Assembly: GCA_964588695.1 (NCBI GenBank)
Contig: CAZPQK010000018.1
Span: forward strand, 1 to 36,447
Origin: CAZPQK01 sp964588695
Lineage (GTDB): Bacteria > Krumholzibacteriota > Krumholzibacteriia > WVZY01 > JAKEHA01
Length of the DNA: 36,447 nucleotides
Direction of reading: 5' to 3'
Both the position numbers and the translations under genes were made by a program. The notes beneath the pieces were generated by a model. It was not told the origin of the DNA and did not search any database. It worked only from the letters and a program-made list of their open reading frames with translations. Numbering within the stretch: position 1 is the first letter of the stretch; each line of letters opens with the position of its first letter. Below are positions 1-7,271 of this stretch, piece by piece.

Positions 1-53
1 ACTCGCGACCCCAACCTTGGCAAGGTTGTGCTCTACCACTGAGCTATTCCCGC
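1..53 (-). tRNA. tRNA-Gly (anticodon GCC), 3' end cut by the window edge
   Basis: On the minus strand the gene begins GCGGGAATAGCTCAGTGGTA, a typical acceptor stem and D-arm start. An anticodon stem-loop follows with the loop CTTGCCAA, anticodon GCC at 21-19. The sequence reaches the variable loop and the start of the T-arm at base 1. The T-loop and the 3' acceptor strand lie outside the window. It sits 119 bases downstream of the SPOR lipoprotein gene on the same strand, with a hairpin between them. Confidence 0.93.
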
Positions 54-84
54 TCCGTCATCTAGCGGTAATTGTGAAACAGGC

Positions 85-110
85 GCCCGGTGGCTTTTGG
101 CCAACCGGGC
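85..110 (-). terminator. Hairpin between the SPOR gene and tRNA-Gly, possible terminator
   Basis: The arms GCCCGGT and ACCGGGC pair perfectly, and an inner GGC/GCC can extend the stem. It lies about 60 bases past the stop codon of the SPOR gene. On the minus strand no clear U-run follows; the T-run (TTTT) is on the plus-strand side. It may act as a weak or bidirectional terminator, or as a processing structure ahead of the tRNA. The rest of 54-172 shows nothing recognisable. Confidence 0.4.
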
Positions 111-172
111 TTTTGCCATTATAGCCGCAACTTCGCTGGTGTCAACGGCAAAGCGCATCGAGCACCTCCGCA

Positions 173-694
173 CTACTGCCCCTGAATTGGCGCTTCTATA
201 AAGGCTTTTACCACCCATGCTTCGGGATATCCGGCCGCGCGAATTTTCTTTAGCGCCGCATCGGCCTCTTCCCGCGTACGAAAATCACCAACGCGGACTT
301 TGTGCAGGCCTTGCTCGGGTGTCACGTGGCAGGTCATCGCCAGCTGCCCCGCCGCGGCGGCGCGAAACTCTTCGGCGATTTCCGGCGATTGACTGGCGAA
401 GAGCTGCACCCGGAATCCCTGCACCGCAACCATCTGCGCGCCAGAAGCAGGCGCGGGAGCGCTCGTGGGCGGCGCCGGCGTTACTTCCTGAGCTACAACC
501 GGTTTCGGCGTATACTCGATTTCCTCAACGTCGGCTTGTTCGGCCGCAGGCACCGGCGCCGGGACTTTTCCCTCGGTGCGGAAGTCATAATCGCCTTCGG
601 CGGGCTGGGTCTGAGGCGTCGCGTACTTGCTCGACGGCGCGCATCCGGCCGCCATAACACTAGTGATCACAATTAGATACAGGGCTACTTTCAC
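173..694 (-). CDS. SPOR-domain lipoprotein
   Basis: This 173-residue protein starts at GTG 694, chosen because GGAGGAG lies about 8 bases upstream and the product then begins directly with a lipoprotein signal. A hydrophobic stretch (residues 2-14) ends in the lipobox MAAGC with Cys18. A Pro/Ala-rich, acidic linker follows (about 20-90). The C-terminal part, from about 94, matches the SPOR fold: FRVQLFAS, then KVRVGDFRTREEADAALKKI. SPOR domains bind denuded glycan strands of peptidoglycan, so the protein is probably outer-membrane anchored and periplasmic. It is the last protein gene of the run, 34 bases after a glycosyltransferase. A longer in-frame reading to 796 would put non-hydrophobic residues before the signal and is unlikely. 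Confidence 0.8.
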   Translation of the reverse strand: MKVALYLIVITSVMAAGCAPSSKYATPQTQPAEGDYDFRTEGKVPAPVPAAEQADVEEIEYTPKPVVAQEVTPAPPTSAPAPASGAQMVAVQGFRVQLFASQSPEIAEEFRAAAAGQLAMTCHVTPEQGLHKVRVGDFRTREEADAALKKIRAAGYPEAWVVKAFIEAPIQGQ

Positions 695-728
695 GTCACT
701 TCTCCTCCCAAATCGCAGTGCTTTATTT

Positions 729-1916
729 TTATACCGACCCCAGGCGTCCGCGTTCCCGCAGCACATCGTAGTAAAACGTCTCGGTCTGTTCGGCAATCAC
801 GTCCCAGTTGTAGAACGCCCGGGCCCGCTCAAAACCCATTGCCGCCAGCCGGTCGCGCTCGCCCTTTTGCTCCAGCAGATAGCGGAGCCGCAGGTATAAG
901 TCCTCGACGTTCGCGCTCTCGAAGAACAACGCCGCATCGCCACCAACTTCGCGGTTTTCGGGAATGCCGCTCAGCAAAACCGCCCGCCGGTGGGCCATGG
1001 CTTCGCAGGGGGTAATCGGCAGACCTTCGACCTCCGACGGCAGTACGTAGAACAGACAGTTTGCGTAAAGGTCCTGCAACACGTCGCCAAACAGATCGCC
1101 CGTAAAGATAACGCGGTCGTTGGCAAGTTCCAACAAGTGTTCGCTGTATTCTGTGCGCGGCGCTTCGGACCCTACGATCACCAACTTGATGGGATTATCG
1201 AGTTGCGCAAACGCGCGTAGCAAGTGATGCAAACCACGATCGGGAATGATCCGGCCGACCGACAGAATGTAGTCGCCGCCGTCCAACCCCCACCGTGCGA
1301 TGTCACCGCGTCCGTGTTGATCGCGAATTGTGGCACCGTTGGGTATGTGACGCGCGGTTACACTGTACTCGCTGCGCATGTACTCTTGAATAATCTTAGA
1401 GACAGCAATAACGCCATGGCTCTTGCGCGCGCCCGTCGCCTCCCCGTTCTTCAGCAATCGCTTGGCGCGCTCGCCCCACTTTACCTGCCGCCAATCCAAC
1501 GCGTGCATGGTGCTAATCACCGTTCGTCCGAACAATCGCGGAACGGGAACAAACGCGGACGGACCAATCCCATGAAAGTGCACAATGTCGAACTGGTGAC
1601 GCAGTCCTGATTCCAACGCACAAAAGAAGGTATGGCTGGTAGCGTCAAGGTGTTTGGTGTTGATGCTCGGACGGTAGGCCAGCCGGACGTCTTTGTACGT
1701 GTGAACATCGTCAGTCTGACGATACCCATCCGGTGGAATGTAACCGTTACGCGCTGGCGTGTAGCGCGAACGACAAAACGCCCACACCTCATGCCCTTTG
1801 GCGGCCAGACGGGTGGCGATGTTGTCGACATGAGTTTCAACGCCACCGTATCGCGCGGGCACACTCTTTTGCCCAATCATGGCAATGCGTAGTGGTCGCT
1901 CCAGGTACTGGCTCAC
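729..1916 (-). CDS. Glycosyltransferase family 4 with DUF1972-type N-terminus
   Basis: This 395-residue GT-B enzyme probably transfers a sugar from a nucleotide donor to a growing lipid-linked glycan at the inner face of the membrane. The N-terminus IAMIGQKSVPARYGGVETHV is the pattern of the DUF1972 domain seen in rhamnosyltransferase-like proteins. The C-terminal donor domain contains YILSVGRIIPDRGLHHLL and the E-x7-E type motif EVEGLPITPCEAMA. The GTG start at 1916 overlaps the stop of the upstream glycosyltransferase by four bases (GTGA), which implies coupled translation. Donor and acceptor cannot be read from the sequence. Confidence 0.85.
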   Translation of the reverse strand: MSQYLERPLRIAMIGQKSVPARYGGVETHVDNIATRLAAKGHEVWAFCRSRYTPARNGYIPPDGYRQTDDVHTYKDVRLAYRPSINTKHLDATSHTFFCALESGLRHQFDIVHFHGIGPSAFVPVPRLFGRTVISTMHALDWRQVKWGERAKRLLKNGEATGARKSHGVIAVSKIIQEYMRSEYSVTARHIPNGATIRDQHGRGDIARWGLDGGDYILSVGRIIPDRGLHHLLRAFAQLDNPIKLVIVGSEAPRTEYSEHLLELANDRVIFTGDLFGDVLQDLYANCLFYVLPSEVEGLPITPCEAMAHRRAVLLSGIPENREVGGDAALFFESANVEDLYLRLRYLLEQKGERDRLAAMGFERARAFYNWDVIAEQTETFYYDVLRERGRLGSV

Positions 1917-3127
1917 GACATCACCGCCCGGCGCTGGTAGATGTGTTCGAGAGCTTGCAGATGACGGTCGCGATCAAAATGTTGCGCGGTACGATCACGT
2001 CCGGCGATAGCGGCCTGACGCAACGCGGGGAGGTCTTGCCACGCCTTGCGAAGCACCTCTGCCAGGGCGCTCGCGTTACCCGCTGGAAACGTGATCCCTC
2101 CGACCAGATCGGCCAACTCGGGAAGTCCTCCGCGATTGGAAACGACAACGGGAACGCCAGCCATGGCCGTTTCCACCACACTAAACGGCGCGTTCTCGGC
2201 CGATACCGTCGGCACCACCACCAAAGCCGCGCGCGCGATTGCTTTGGTCATGGCATCGCGTTGCAACTGCCCAACGAAGGTCACATTTGCCATCGACTCG
2301 CCGCGGGCGCGAAGTCGAAGCTCCTCGGGCCCGGAACCCGCCACCCTAAGCTGAATGTCAGGCAACTGCGCGAAGGCATCCAACAGACAATCGAGCCCTT
2401 TCTCAGCGCTCAAGCGACCAAAATACAACACGTAGCCGTCGTGATCTTCGGGATGCGACCACGTCGACGACTCCACAAAAGCGGGCACATGGGTGACACG
2501 GCGCGGTGACATTCCGTCGGATATCATAACGTCGCGCAGGTAAGCTGAGGGGGTAAGAAAATGAGTGACGCGGTCGTACACACCCGACCACTGCTGCCAG
2601 TACGACTCGGCCGCAAGAAGCGTACTGCGGGCTAGCGAGCCTCCTGAGCATCGCGCAAGCGACGCTCGATAAAACTGCCCGCCGCGACATCGATAACAAT
2701 ACTCACCGTTGGCAAAGAGTCCATAATTGGGACACACCAACTTGTGGTCGTGAAGCGTCATGACGACGGGAATGTCGCGCTTTACCGCTTCCGGGATGAT
2801 CGACGGCGTGAGCTGGTGGTAGATGTTATGCAGGTGAACCGCATCGGGTTGGGTGTCGTCAAGTAGTCGCGCGAACTTCTCGGCAGCCTCTTCAGAGCGA
2901 ATAAACCGCCTGGCCGAACGCAGTGCGGCCAGACCTCGGGGAATGTTTTCGAAGTCACGCGACTCTACAAAGTATTCACTTTGCGGGGACGGTTGATTGC
3001 GAGGATCGTGCATTGAGAAATGCACAACCTGATGGCCGCGCTCGACGAGCGCGTCACAGAGCAGAAAGAGGTAGCGCTCGGTGCCACCTCTTTCGTAGAA
3101 AAACTTGTTGGCTTGCAGTACTACCAT
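1913..3127 (-). CDS. Glycosyltransferase family 4
   Basis: This 404-residue GT-B glycosyltransferase begins MVVLQANKFFYERGGTERY, with the glycine-rich acceptor-side loop of GT4 enzymes. The middle carries a Cys-containing insert (around VCPNYGLFANGEYCYRCRGG), seen in some GT4 proteins. The C-terminal half has YVLYFGRLSAEKGLDCLL and the donor-site segment SAENAPFSVVETAMAGVPVV. The ATG start at 3127 lies 8 bases after the radical SAM gene, and the stop overlaps the next glycosyltransferase by four bases. The two GT4 genes probably act in sequence on one glycan. Specificity is unknown. Confidence 0.85.
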   Translation of the reverse strand: MVVLQANKFFYERGGTERYLFLLCDALVERGHQVVHFSMHDPRNQPSPQSEYFVESRDFENIPRGLAALRSARRFIRSEEAAEKFARLLDDTQPDAVHLHNIYHQLTPSIIPEAVKRDIPVVMTLHDHKLVCPNYGLFANGEYCYRCRGGQFYRASLARCSGGSLARSTLLAAESYWQQWSGVYDRVTHFLTPSAYLRDVMISDGMSPRRVTHVPAFVESSTWSHPEDHDGYVLYFGRLSAEKGLDCLLDAFAQLPDIQLRVAGSGPEELRLRARGESMANVTFVGQLQRDAMTKAIARAALVVVPTVSAENAPFSVVETAMAGVPVVVSNRGGLPELADLVGGITFPAGNASALAEVLRKAWQDLPALRQAAIAGRDRTAQHFDRDRHLQALEHIYQRRAVMS

Positions 3128-3135
3128 TCAAAGCG

Positions 3136-4131
3136 CTAGCTGGCCAAGTGCGAACGAAGCTTTTCTTTCGCGATCCAGCCAAACGCTTTTGGAAGGCTCT
3201 TCTTAAGCCCGGAACGGGCGGTGCAAATCATCCAGCATTGTTCACAGCCGTCAATTTCGTTGCGAACCGTATTGGCGCGATCGCTTTCCCACACGTCTTC
3301 AAACGAGTGACCTTTAAGGTCGCCCATCGGCGAGGGAATGGTCAAGCACGGATACACCAGCCCTTCGGGCGCCAGATAGAAGAACTCGTGCCCGGCGCGA
3401 CACTTGAGCATCCGCGTCTTGTCCTTGTTGAACTGCAGCGTGCCCGATTCAAAATAGGCCCGCAACCAGCGCTTAGGATGGTAGCTCATCAGCTCGCGCC
3501 GCATGACATATCCCAGGGCATCATAGAGGTTATGATCTTGAACGTCCTGGTTTACCGACGTCGAAAAGTAAATATCCGAGTTCTGCGCAACAGCGGTAGT
3601 GAACTGAAAGCCCAGCGAGTTGGCGTAGTCATACACCTTTGGCATTTCATGGACGTTCTCGTTCATCGCGGTAAATCCAATGCGCACGTTGGTAAACCCG
3701 CGTTCTTTTAACTGCCGAAGGGTTTCGGTGGAACGATCCCACGCATTCTTGATTCCACGAATCTGATTATGCGTTTCGCCAATGCCGTCAAGCGACACGC
3801 CAATGCCGATATTCGGGATGGTCTTGCGAAGCTCCTCCATACCCTCGATGATTTGCTTGGTTCGAAAGCCGTTGGTGGAAACGACGATGCGAGGGTTATC
3901 GGTTTTCTGATGGATCACCTTTACAATGTCCACGACATCTTTGCGCATAAACGCTTCCCCGCCCGAGATATTGATATCCTTAAGCGTGGATGGCACTTTC
4001 GCGTAGTCGTCGACGGAAAGAAACTCCTGCGGTTTAATCTGCCAAATGTTGCACATTTCGCAGCGGGCATCGCAGCGGTAGGTAATCGCGATAATGGCGT
4101 CGGTGGGATACTGAACAGCGGTTGTAACCAT
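3136..4131 (-). CDS. Radical SAM protein with SPASM-like C-terminal cysteines
   Basis: The 331-residue product has the radical SAM [4Fe-4S] motif C-x3-C-x2-C at Cys20, Cys24 and Cys27 (YRCDARCEMCNIW), followed by a (beta-alpha)6-type region with INISGGEAFMRKDV. Further cysteines near the C-terminus (LKCRAGHEF, VYPCLT, GCEQCWMIC) resemble a SPASM/twitch domain holding a second cluster. These enzymes cleave S-adenosylmethionine to start radical chemistry on peptides, sugars or small molecules. Its neighbours are a sugar dehydrogenase and glycosyltransferases, so a role in modifying a sugar or glycan is inferred but not shown. ATG 4131 is used; an in-frame TTG at 4143 is the alternative, and neither has a clear ribosome site. 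Confidence 0.85.
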   Translation of the reverse strand: MVTTAVQYPTDAIIAITYRCDARCEMCNIWQIKPQEFLSVDDYAKVPSTLKDINISGGEAFMRKDVVDIVKVIHQKTDNPRIVVSTNGFRTKQIIEGMEELRKTIPNIGIGVSLDGIGETHNQIRGIKNAWDRSTETLRQLKERGFTNVRIGFTAMNENVHEMPKVYDYANSLGFQFTTAVAQNSDIYFSTSVNQDVQDHNLYDALGYVMRRELMSYHPKRWLRAYFESGTLQFNKDKTRMLKCRAGHEFFYLAPEGLVYPCLTIPSPMGDLKGHSFEDVWESDRANTVRNEIDGCEQCWMICTARSGLKKSLPKAFGWIAKEKLRSHLAS

Positions 4132-4197
4132 GGTCGTTACCAACTTCGGGATGTTTGATCAGCCGTCCCGGGGCCGAGTCGGGGGCAGGCGTCGGTT

Positions 4198-5229
4198 TTA
4201 GTCAATGTTGCTGGCCGAATTGACCAGATCAACCATGCGACCGTTCTCGCGCAGCGAGATGTCCGAGGCTTCCAGCACTCGAACCACGTCTAGCCCGTTG
4301 TTACCCGAACTCCGCATGTCAATGCCGCTGTTGATGGCATCCACGAAGTGCTGGCACTCAACCTTCAAGGGTTCGCTATCGTCCAGCTTGGGAATGAAAA
4401 TATCCCCAAAACGATAGCTTAGCTGAAACTCCCCAAAGGTGTCGTAATGCGGTTGTTTGGTAACACCTTTGTCATAGATCCGAATCTTCTCCAGCGAGCT
4501 GACGTCATCGTAGACCAGCATCTTCTTGCTGCCCACGACCGTGGTCTGCCGAATCTTATTTGGATTCAGCCAGCTCACATGGATGTGGGCCATCACGTTG
4601 CGCGGATAGCGAAGCGTCAAAAAGGCAACGTCTTCGGTGGTGTCGCGGATGTACGACTCCCCTACCGTTGACACCGCTTCCGGCGCCGAGTCCAGAATAT
4701 AGTTGAGGATCGAGATATCGTGCGGCGCCAGATCCCAGACGACGTTGATATTCTCCTGAAAGATCCCCAGGTTCACGCGCTCGGTGCTGATGTAATAAAT
4801 GTCGCCCAACTCGCCGGACGCAATCAGATCTTTGATCTTGTTTACCGCTGCGGTGTACACAAAGGTGTGTCCGACCATCAATTTGCGATCGGCTTGATTA
4901 GCGGCGGCAACCATTTCCTCGCCCTCAGCCACAGAAACCGACAACGGCTTTTCCACGAACACATGCTTCCCGGCGGCAAGTGCCTCCATGGCAAGCGGCT
5001 TGTGGGTGGGCGGCGGCGTCGCAATAACGACCGCGTCCACATCGGGACGACTGAGAATGTTCTTGTAGTCGGTGGTCACGTCGATCGACGGATACAACGA
5101 CTTCATGTGATCAAGGCGGCCTTGATCGAGGTCAGAACAGACGGCAACCCGAGAATCTCTGAGCGAGTTAAAATTTCTAATCAGGTTTGGTCCCCAGTAA
5201 CCGCACCCGATAACACCAACACTTAACAC
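4198..5229 (-). CDS. Gfo/Idh/MocA family sugar dehydrogenase
   Basis: This 343-residue NAD(P)-dependent oxidoreductase has the Rossmann motif GCGYWG (Gly8, Gly10, Gly13) and the family signature EKP (Glu93-Pro95). A substrate-side segment WDLAPHDISI follows. The size and the opening GVIGCGYWGPNLIRNF resemble UDP-GlcNAc(A) 3-dehydrogenases such as WbpB/WlbA. These form a 3-keto sugar that a DegT-type aminotransferase then aminates, and such an aminotransferase lies two genes upstream (6025-7143). A role in making a nucleotide-activated amino sugar is likely, but the substrate is inferred. The start is GTG 5229, and only a weak GATGGG lies upstream. Confidence 0.85.
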   Translation of the reverse strand: MLSVGVIGCGYWGPNLIRNFNSLRDSRVAVCSDLDQGRLDHMKSLYPSIDVTTDYKNILSRPDVDAVVIATPPPTHKPLAMEALAAGKHVFVEKPLSVSVAEGEEMVAAANQADRKLMVGHTFVYTAAVNKIKDLIASGELGDIYYISTERVNLGIFQENINVVWDLAPHDISILNYILDSAPEAVSTVGESYIRDTTEDVAFLTLRYPRNVMAHIHVSWLNPNKIRQTTVVGSKKMLVYDDVSSLEKIRIYDKGVTKQPHYDTFGEFQLSYRFGDIFIPKLDDSEPLKVECQHFVDAINSGIDMRSSGNNGLDVVRVLEASDISLRENGRMVDLVNSASNID

Positions 5230-5256
5230 GTACTGCCCATCTTTCGCTGTTGGGTT

Positions 5257-6024
5257 CTAATAACCGCCTATGCCGAAGAACATAACGGGTATCGTTCGAA
5301 GCATGATTTTAATATCCAAGCTTAACGACCAGTTTTCGATGTAGTACAGGTCCAGCATGACCATTTCATCGAAAGGAACCGTGCTACGTCCGCTGACCTG
5401 CCACAAACCGGTTAACCCTGGTGTCGCAGCCAGGCGACCCTTGTGCCACTCTTTGTAGTGGTCCAACTCGTAGGACAACGGCGGTCGCGGCCCGACGATG
5501 CTCATTTCCCCCCGCAGCACGTTAATCAACTGCGGAAGTTCGTCGAGACTGGTACGGCGCAGGAACCGGCCAATTGGCGTAACCCGCGGGTCAGCAGCCA
5601 TCTTAAACGTACCGGTTTCTTCGTCCATCCCTTTGCCGCTGATAAAACTCTTGGCAAAGTCACGGTGGGTGGCGTCGTCGTTGTTCACCACCATAGTCCG
5701 AAACTTATAAAACTGAAATGGTTGCCCGTCCTTGCCAATCCGCTCTTGCACAAACAAGACCGGCCCTTCCGAGGTCAGCTTTATCATCGCTGCCATGAGA
5801 AGATAGAAGGGCATCCCGAAAACCAGGACAGACAACGACACAAACAGATCAATCGCGCGCTTGCACGCGAGATCCAATCGTGACGGCGCCTTGCTGGCGT
5901 CTCCCGCTACACCGCCGGATACTGACTCGGCCGCGAACAGGGGGACCACCTTGTGATCGGGGTACTGATACACTGCGGTGTTCTTTTTCACAGCTGCTAA
6001 TCCTTCGAAGTTTTGGCTCGACAC
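5257..6024 (-). CDS. Initiating sugar-phosphate transferase (monotopic phosphoglycosyl transferase), copy 1
   Basis: The 255-residue protein carries a complete bacterial sugar transferase domain (PglC/WcaJ/WbaP type). An N-terminal tail of about 50 residues leads to KRAIDLFVSLSVLVFGMPFY, the membrane re-entrant helix with its helix-breaking Pro. EGPVLFVQERIGKDG and FYKFRTM follow, then the catalytic Asp-Glu pair at 161-162 in SLDELPQ, then SIVGPRPP and PGLTGLWQVSGRS. It would move a sugar 1-phosphate from a UDP-sugar to undecaprenyl phosphate, the first step of repeat-unit assembly. There is no multi-helix WbaP-type N-terminus. The GTG start at 6024 directly abuts the stop of the aminotransferase. 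A second such enzyme lies at 20663-21322. Confidence 0.9.
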   Translation of the reverse strand: MSSQNFEGLAAVKKNTAVYQYPDHKVVPLFAAESVSGGVAGDASKAPSRLDLACKRAIDLFVSLSVLVFGMPFYLLMAAMIKLTSEGPVLFVQERIGKDGQPFQFYKFRTMVVNNDDATHRDFAKSFISGKGMDEETGTFKMAADPRVTPIGRFLRRTSLDELPQLINVLRGEMSIVGPRPPLSYELDHYKEWHKGRLAATPGLTGLWQVSGRSTVPFDEMVMLDLYYIENWSLSLDIKIMLRTIPVMFFGIGGY

Positions 6025-7143
6025 TTAGACCGAAACTTCCACGCCACCCAGCACGTCGGCTACGTAATCCACCTGTTCGTCGCTCAGTTCGGGAAATACA
6101 GGTAAGGAAACAAGGTCTTTCCAGTGTTGTTCGCTTACCGGTAACGTTTCCCCTGCCTTAACAAGGTGTTGGTAACCAGGTTGCTGGTGTATGGGCGGTA
6201 CTATGTGCCTGCCCCACCCGATTCCTGCATCGTCGAGTGCTTTACGCACGCCCGCAGAATTCGGATGTCGAACCGCAAATATGTAATTGGACGGAACCGA
6301 GCCGGTGATTGTCTCCTGGAACCTGTACCCCGTCCCTTGGAGGCGTTCCTTGTATCGTCCGGCAATCTCTCGGCGGCGTTGGTTCCACCCTTCCAGCCGT
6401 TTGAGCTTTACGCTCAGAATCCCTGCCTGAATCGAATCCAACCGACAGTTAAAGCCAAGCCGGGGGAAAACGTTCGATTCGTACTGCGCATGGTGCCTAA
6501 GCGCTCTGATGTCAGTGGCAACGTCATCACGGTCAGTCGTGATGGCGCCGCCGTCTCCCGCACAGCCCAGGTTCTTAGACGGGTAGAAGGAAAACCCCGC
6601 TGCCGCGCCAAAGCTCCCAGCCTTTTTGCCCTGAAACGTCGAGCCGTGCGCTTGCGCTGCGTCTTCGACGATTTCGAGGTTATGGCGTCGTGCGATGTCG
6701 CCGATCGGCTGCATGTCGCACATCTCGCCAAACCAGTGGACAGGAAGAATTACCTTGGTACGAGGAGTAATCGCTCGTTCAATCAGCGTGGGGTCAAGGT
6801 TGAGTGTGTCATCGGCAATGTCTACAAACACTGGCGTCGCACCGGTGTACATGATTGCTTCCACCGTTGCCACGAATGACACCGGTGTCGTGATGACTTC
6901 GTCCCCCGGACCTACCCCCAAGGCGAGCAACGCAAGATGGAGAGCGGCGGTGCCGGAACTAACCCCGATTGCATGCTTGGTTCCGCAAAACGCCGCGTAC
7001 TCTTCTTCGAATTCGCGGAGTTGTGATCCCAGCACAAACTCGTTGCTGTCCAGCGTGCGGCGAACCGCCTCGTCAATCTCCGTGCGTAGCCCCTGGTGTT
7101 GGGCTTTCAGATCCAGGAACGGTACTCTTTGCTTAGGCCCCAT
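6025..7143 (-). CDS. DegT/DnrJ/EryC1/StrS family PLP-dependent sugar aminotransferase
   Basis: This 372-residue type I fold aminotransferase has the usual family length. It opens with VPFLDLKAQ, has SSGTAALHLAL for phosphate binding and EDAAQAHG (Asp161 to the pyridine nitrogen). Lys190 in FSFYPSKNLGCAGDGGA is the Schiff-base lysine. Such enzymes aminate keto nucleotide sugars. With the Gfo/Idh dehydrogenase downstream, a WbpE-like 3-amination of a UDP-3-keto sugar is a reasonable inference. ATG 7143 is chosen because AGGGA lies 5-6 bases upstream; an in-frame TTG at 7188 would add 15 residues unlike the family. It is the first gene after a candidate promoter. Confidence 0.9.
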   Translation of the reverse strand: MGPKQRVPFLDLKAQHQGLRTEIDEAVRRTLDSNEFVLGSQLREFEEEYAAFCGTKHAIGVSSGTAALHLALLALGVGPGDEVITTPVSFVATVEAIMYTGATPVFVDIADDTLNLDPTLIERAITPRTKVILPVHWFGEMCDMQPIGDIARRHNLEIVEDAAQAHGSTFQGKKAGSFGAAAGFSFYPSKNLGCAGDGGAITTDRDDVATDIRALRHHAQYESNVFPRLGFNCRLDSIQAGILSVKLKRLEGWNQRRREIAGRYKERLQGTGYRFQETITGSVPSNYIFAVRHPNSAGVRKALDDAGIGWGRHIVPPIHQQPGYQHLVKAGETLPVSEQHWKDLVSLPVFPELSDEQVDYVADVLGGVEVSV

Positions 7144-7194
7144 AAATCCCTGATTGCCGTGCTGAGTACTCCTCCCCTGACACTTCAATTAGAG

Positions 7195-7203
7195 ATTGTA
7201 TCA
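7195..7203 (-). promoter_or_regulatory. Candidate extended -10 promoter for the aminotransferase block
   Basis: The minus strand reads TGATACAAT, which fits an extended -10 element (TGn followed by TACAAT, one mismatch to TATAAT). It lies about 50 bases upstream of ATG 7143 and just downstream of a strong hairpin. No good -35 hexamer stands 17 bases upstream, which is tolerable for an extended -10 site. It could start a transcript covering 7143 down to 173. Confidence 0.4.
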
Positions 7204-7214
7204 CAAATGGCCCC

Positions 7215-7249
7215 GACGCCACCACAGTCAAATGTGGATAAGTGGCGTC
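7215..7249 (-). terminator. Strong hairpin between transcription blocks, possible terminator or attenuator
   Basis: GACGCCAC and GTGGCGTC pair over 8 bases, and an inner CCACA/TGTGG can stack within the loop. The hairpin lies just past the stop codon of the GT4 gene ending at 7272 and just before the promoter-like TGATACAAT. No U-run follows on the minus strand, so efficient intrinsic termination is uncertain. A second small stem (CGGCC/GGCCG around an AAAT loop) lies close by, between it and the stop codon. Together these make 7144-7271 the clearest boundary in the left half. Confidence 0.4.
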
Positions 7250-7271
7250 CCCACGGCCATTTGGCCGATTC

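Noticed and set aside
1733..3711. Plus-strand open frames of 258 codons (1733-2509) and 262 codons (2923-3711)
   Set aside because: Both are antisense to clear GT4 and radical SAM genes and have no recognisable motif or ribosome site.
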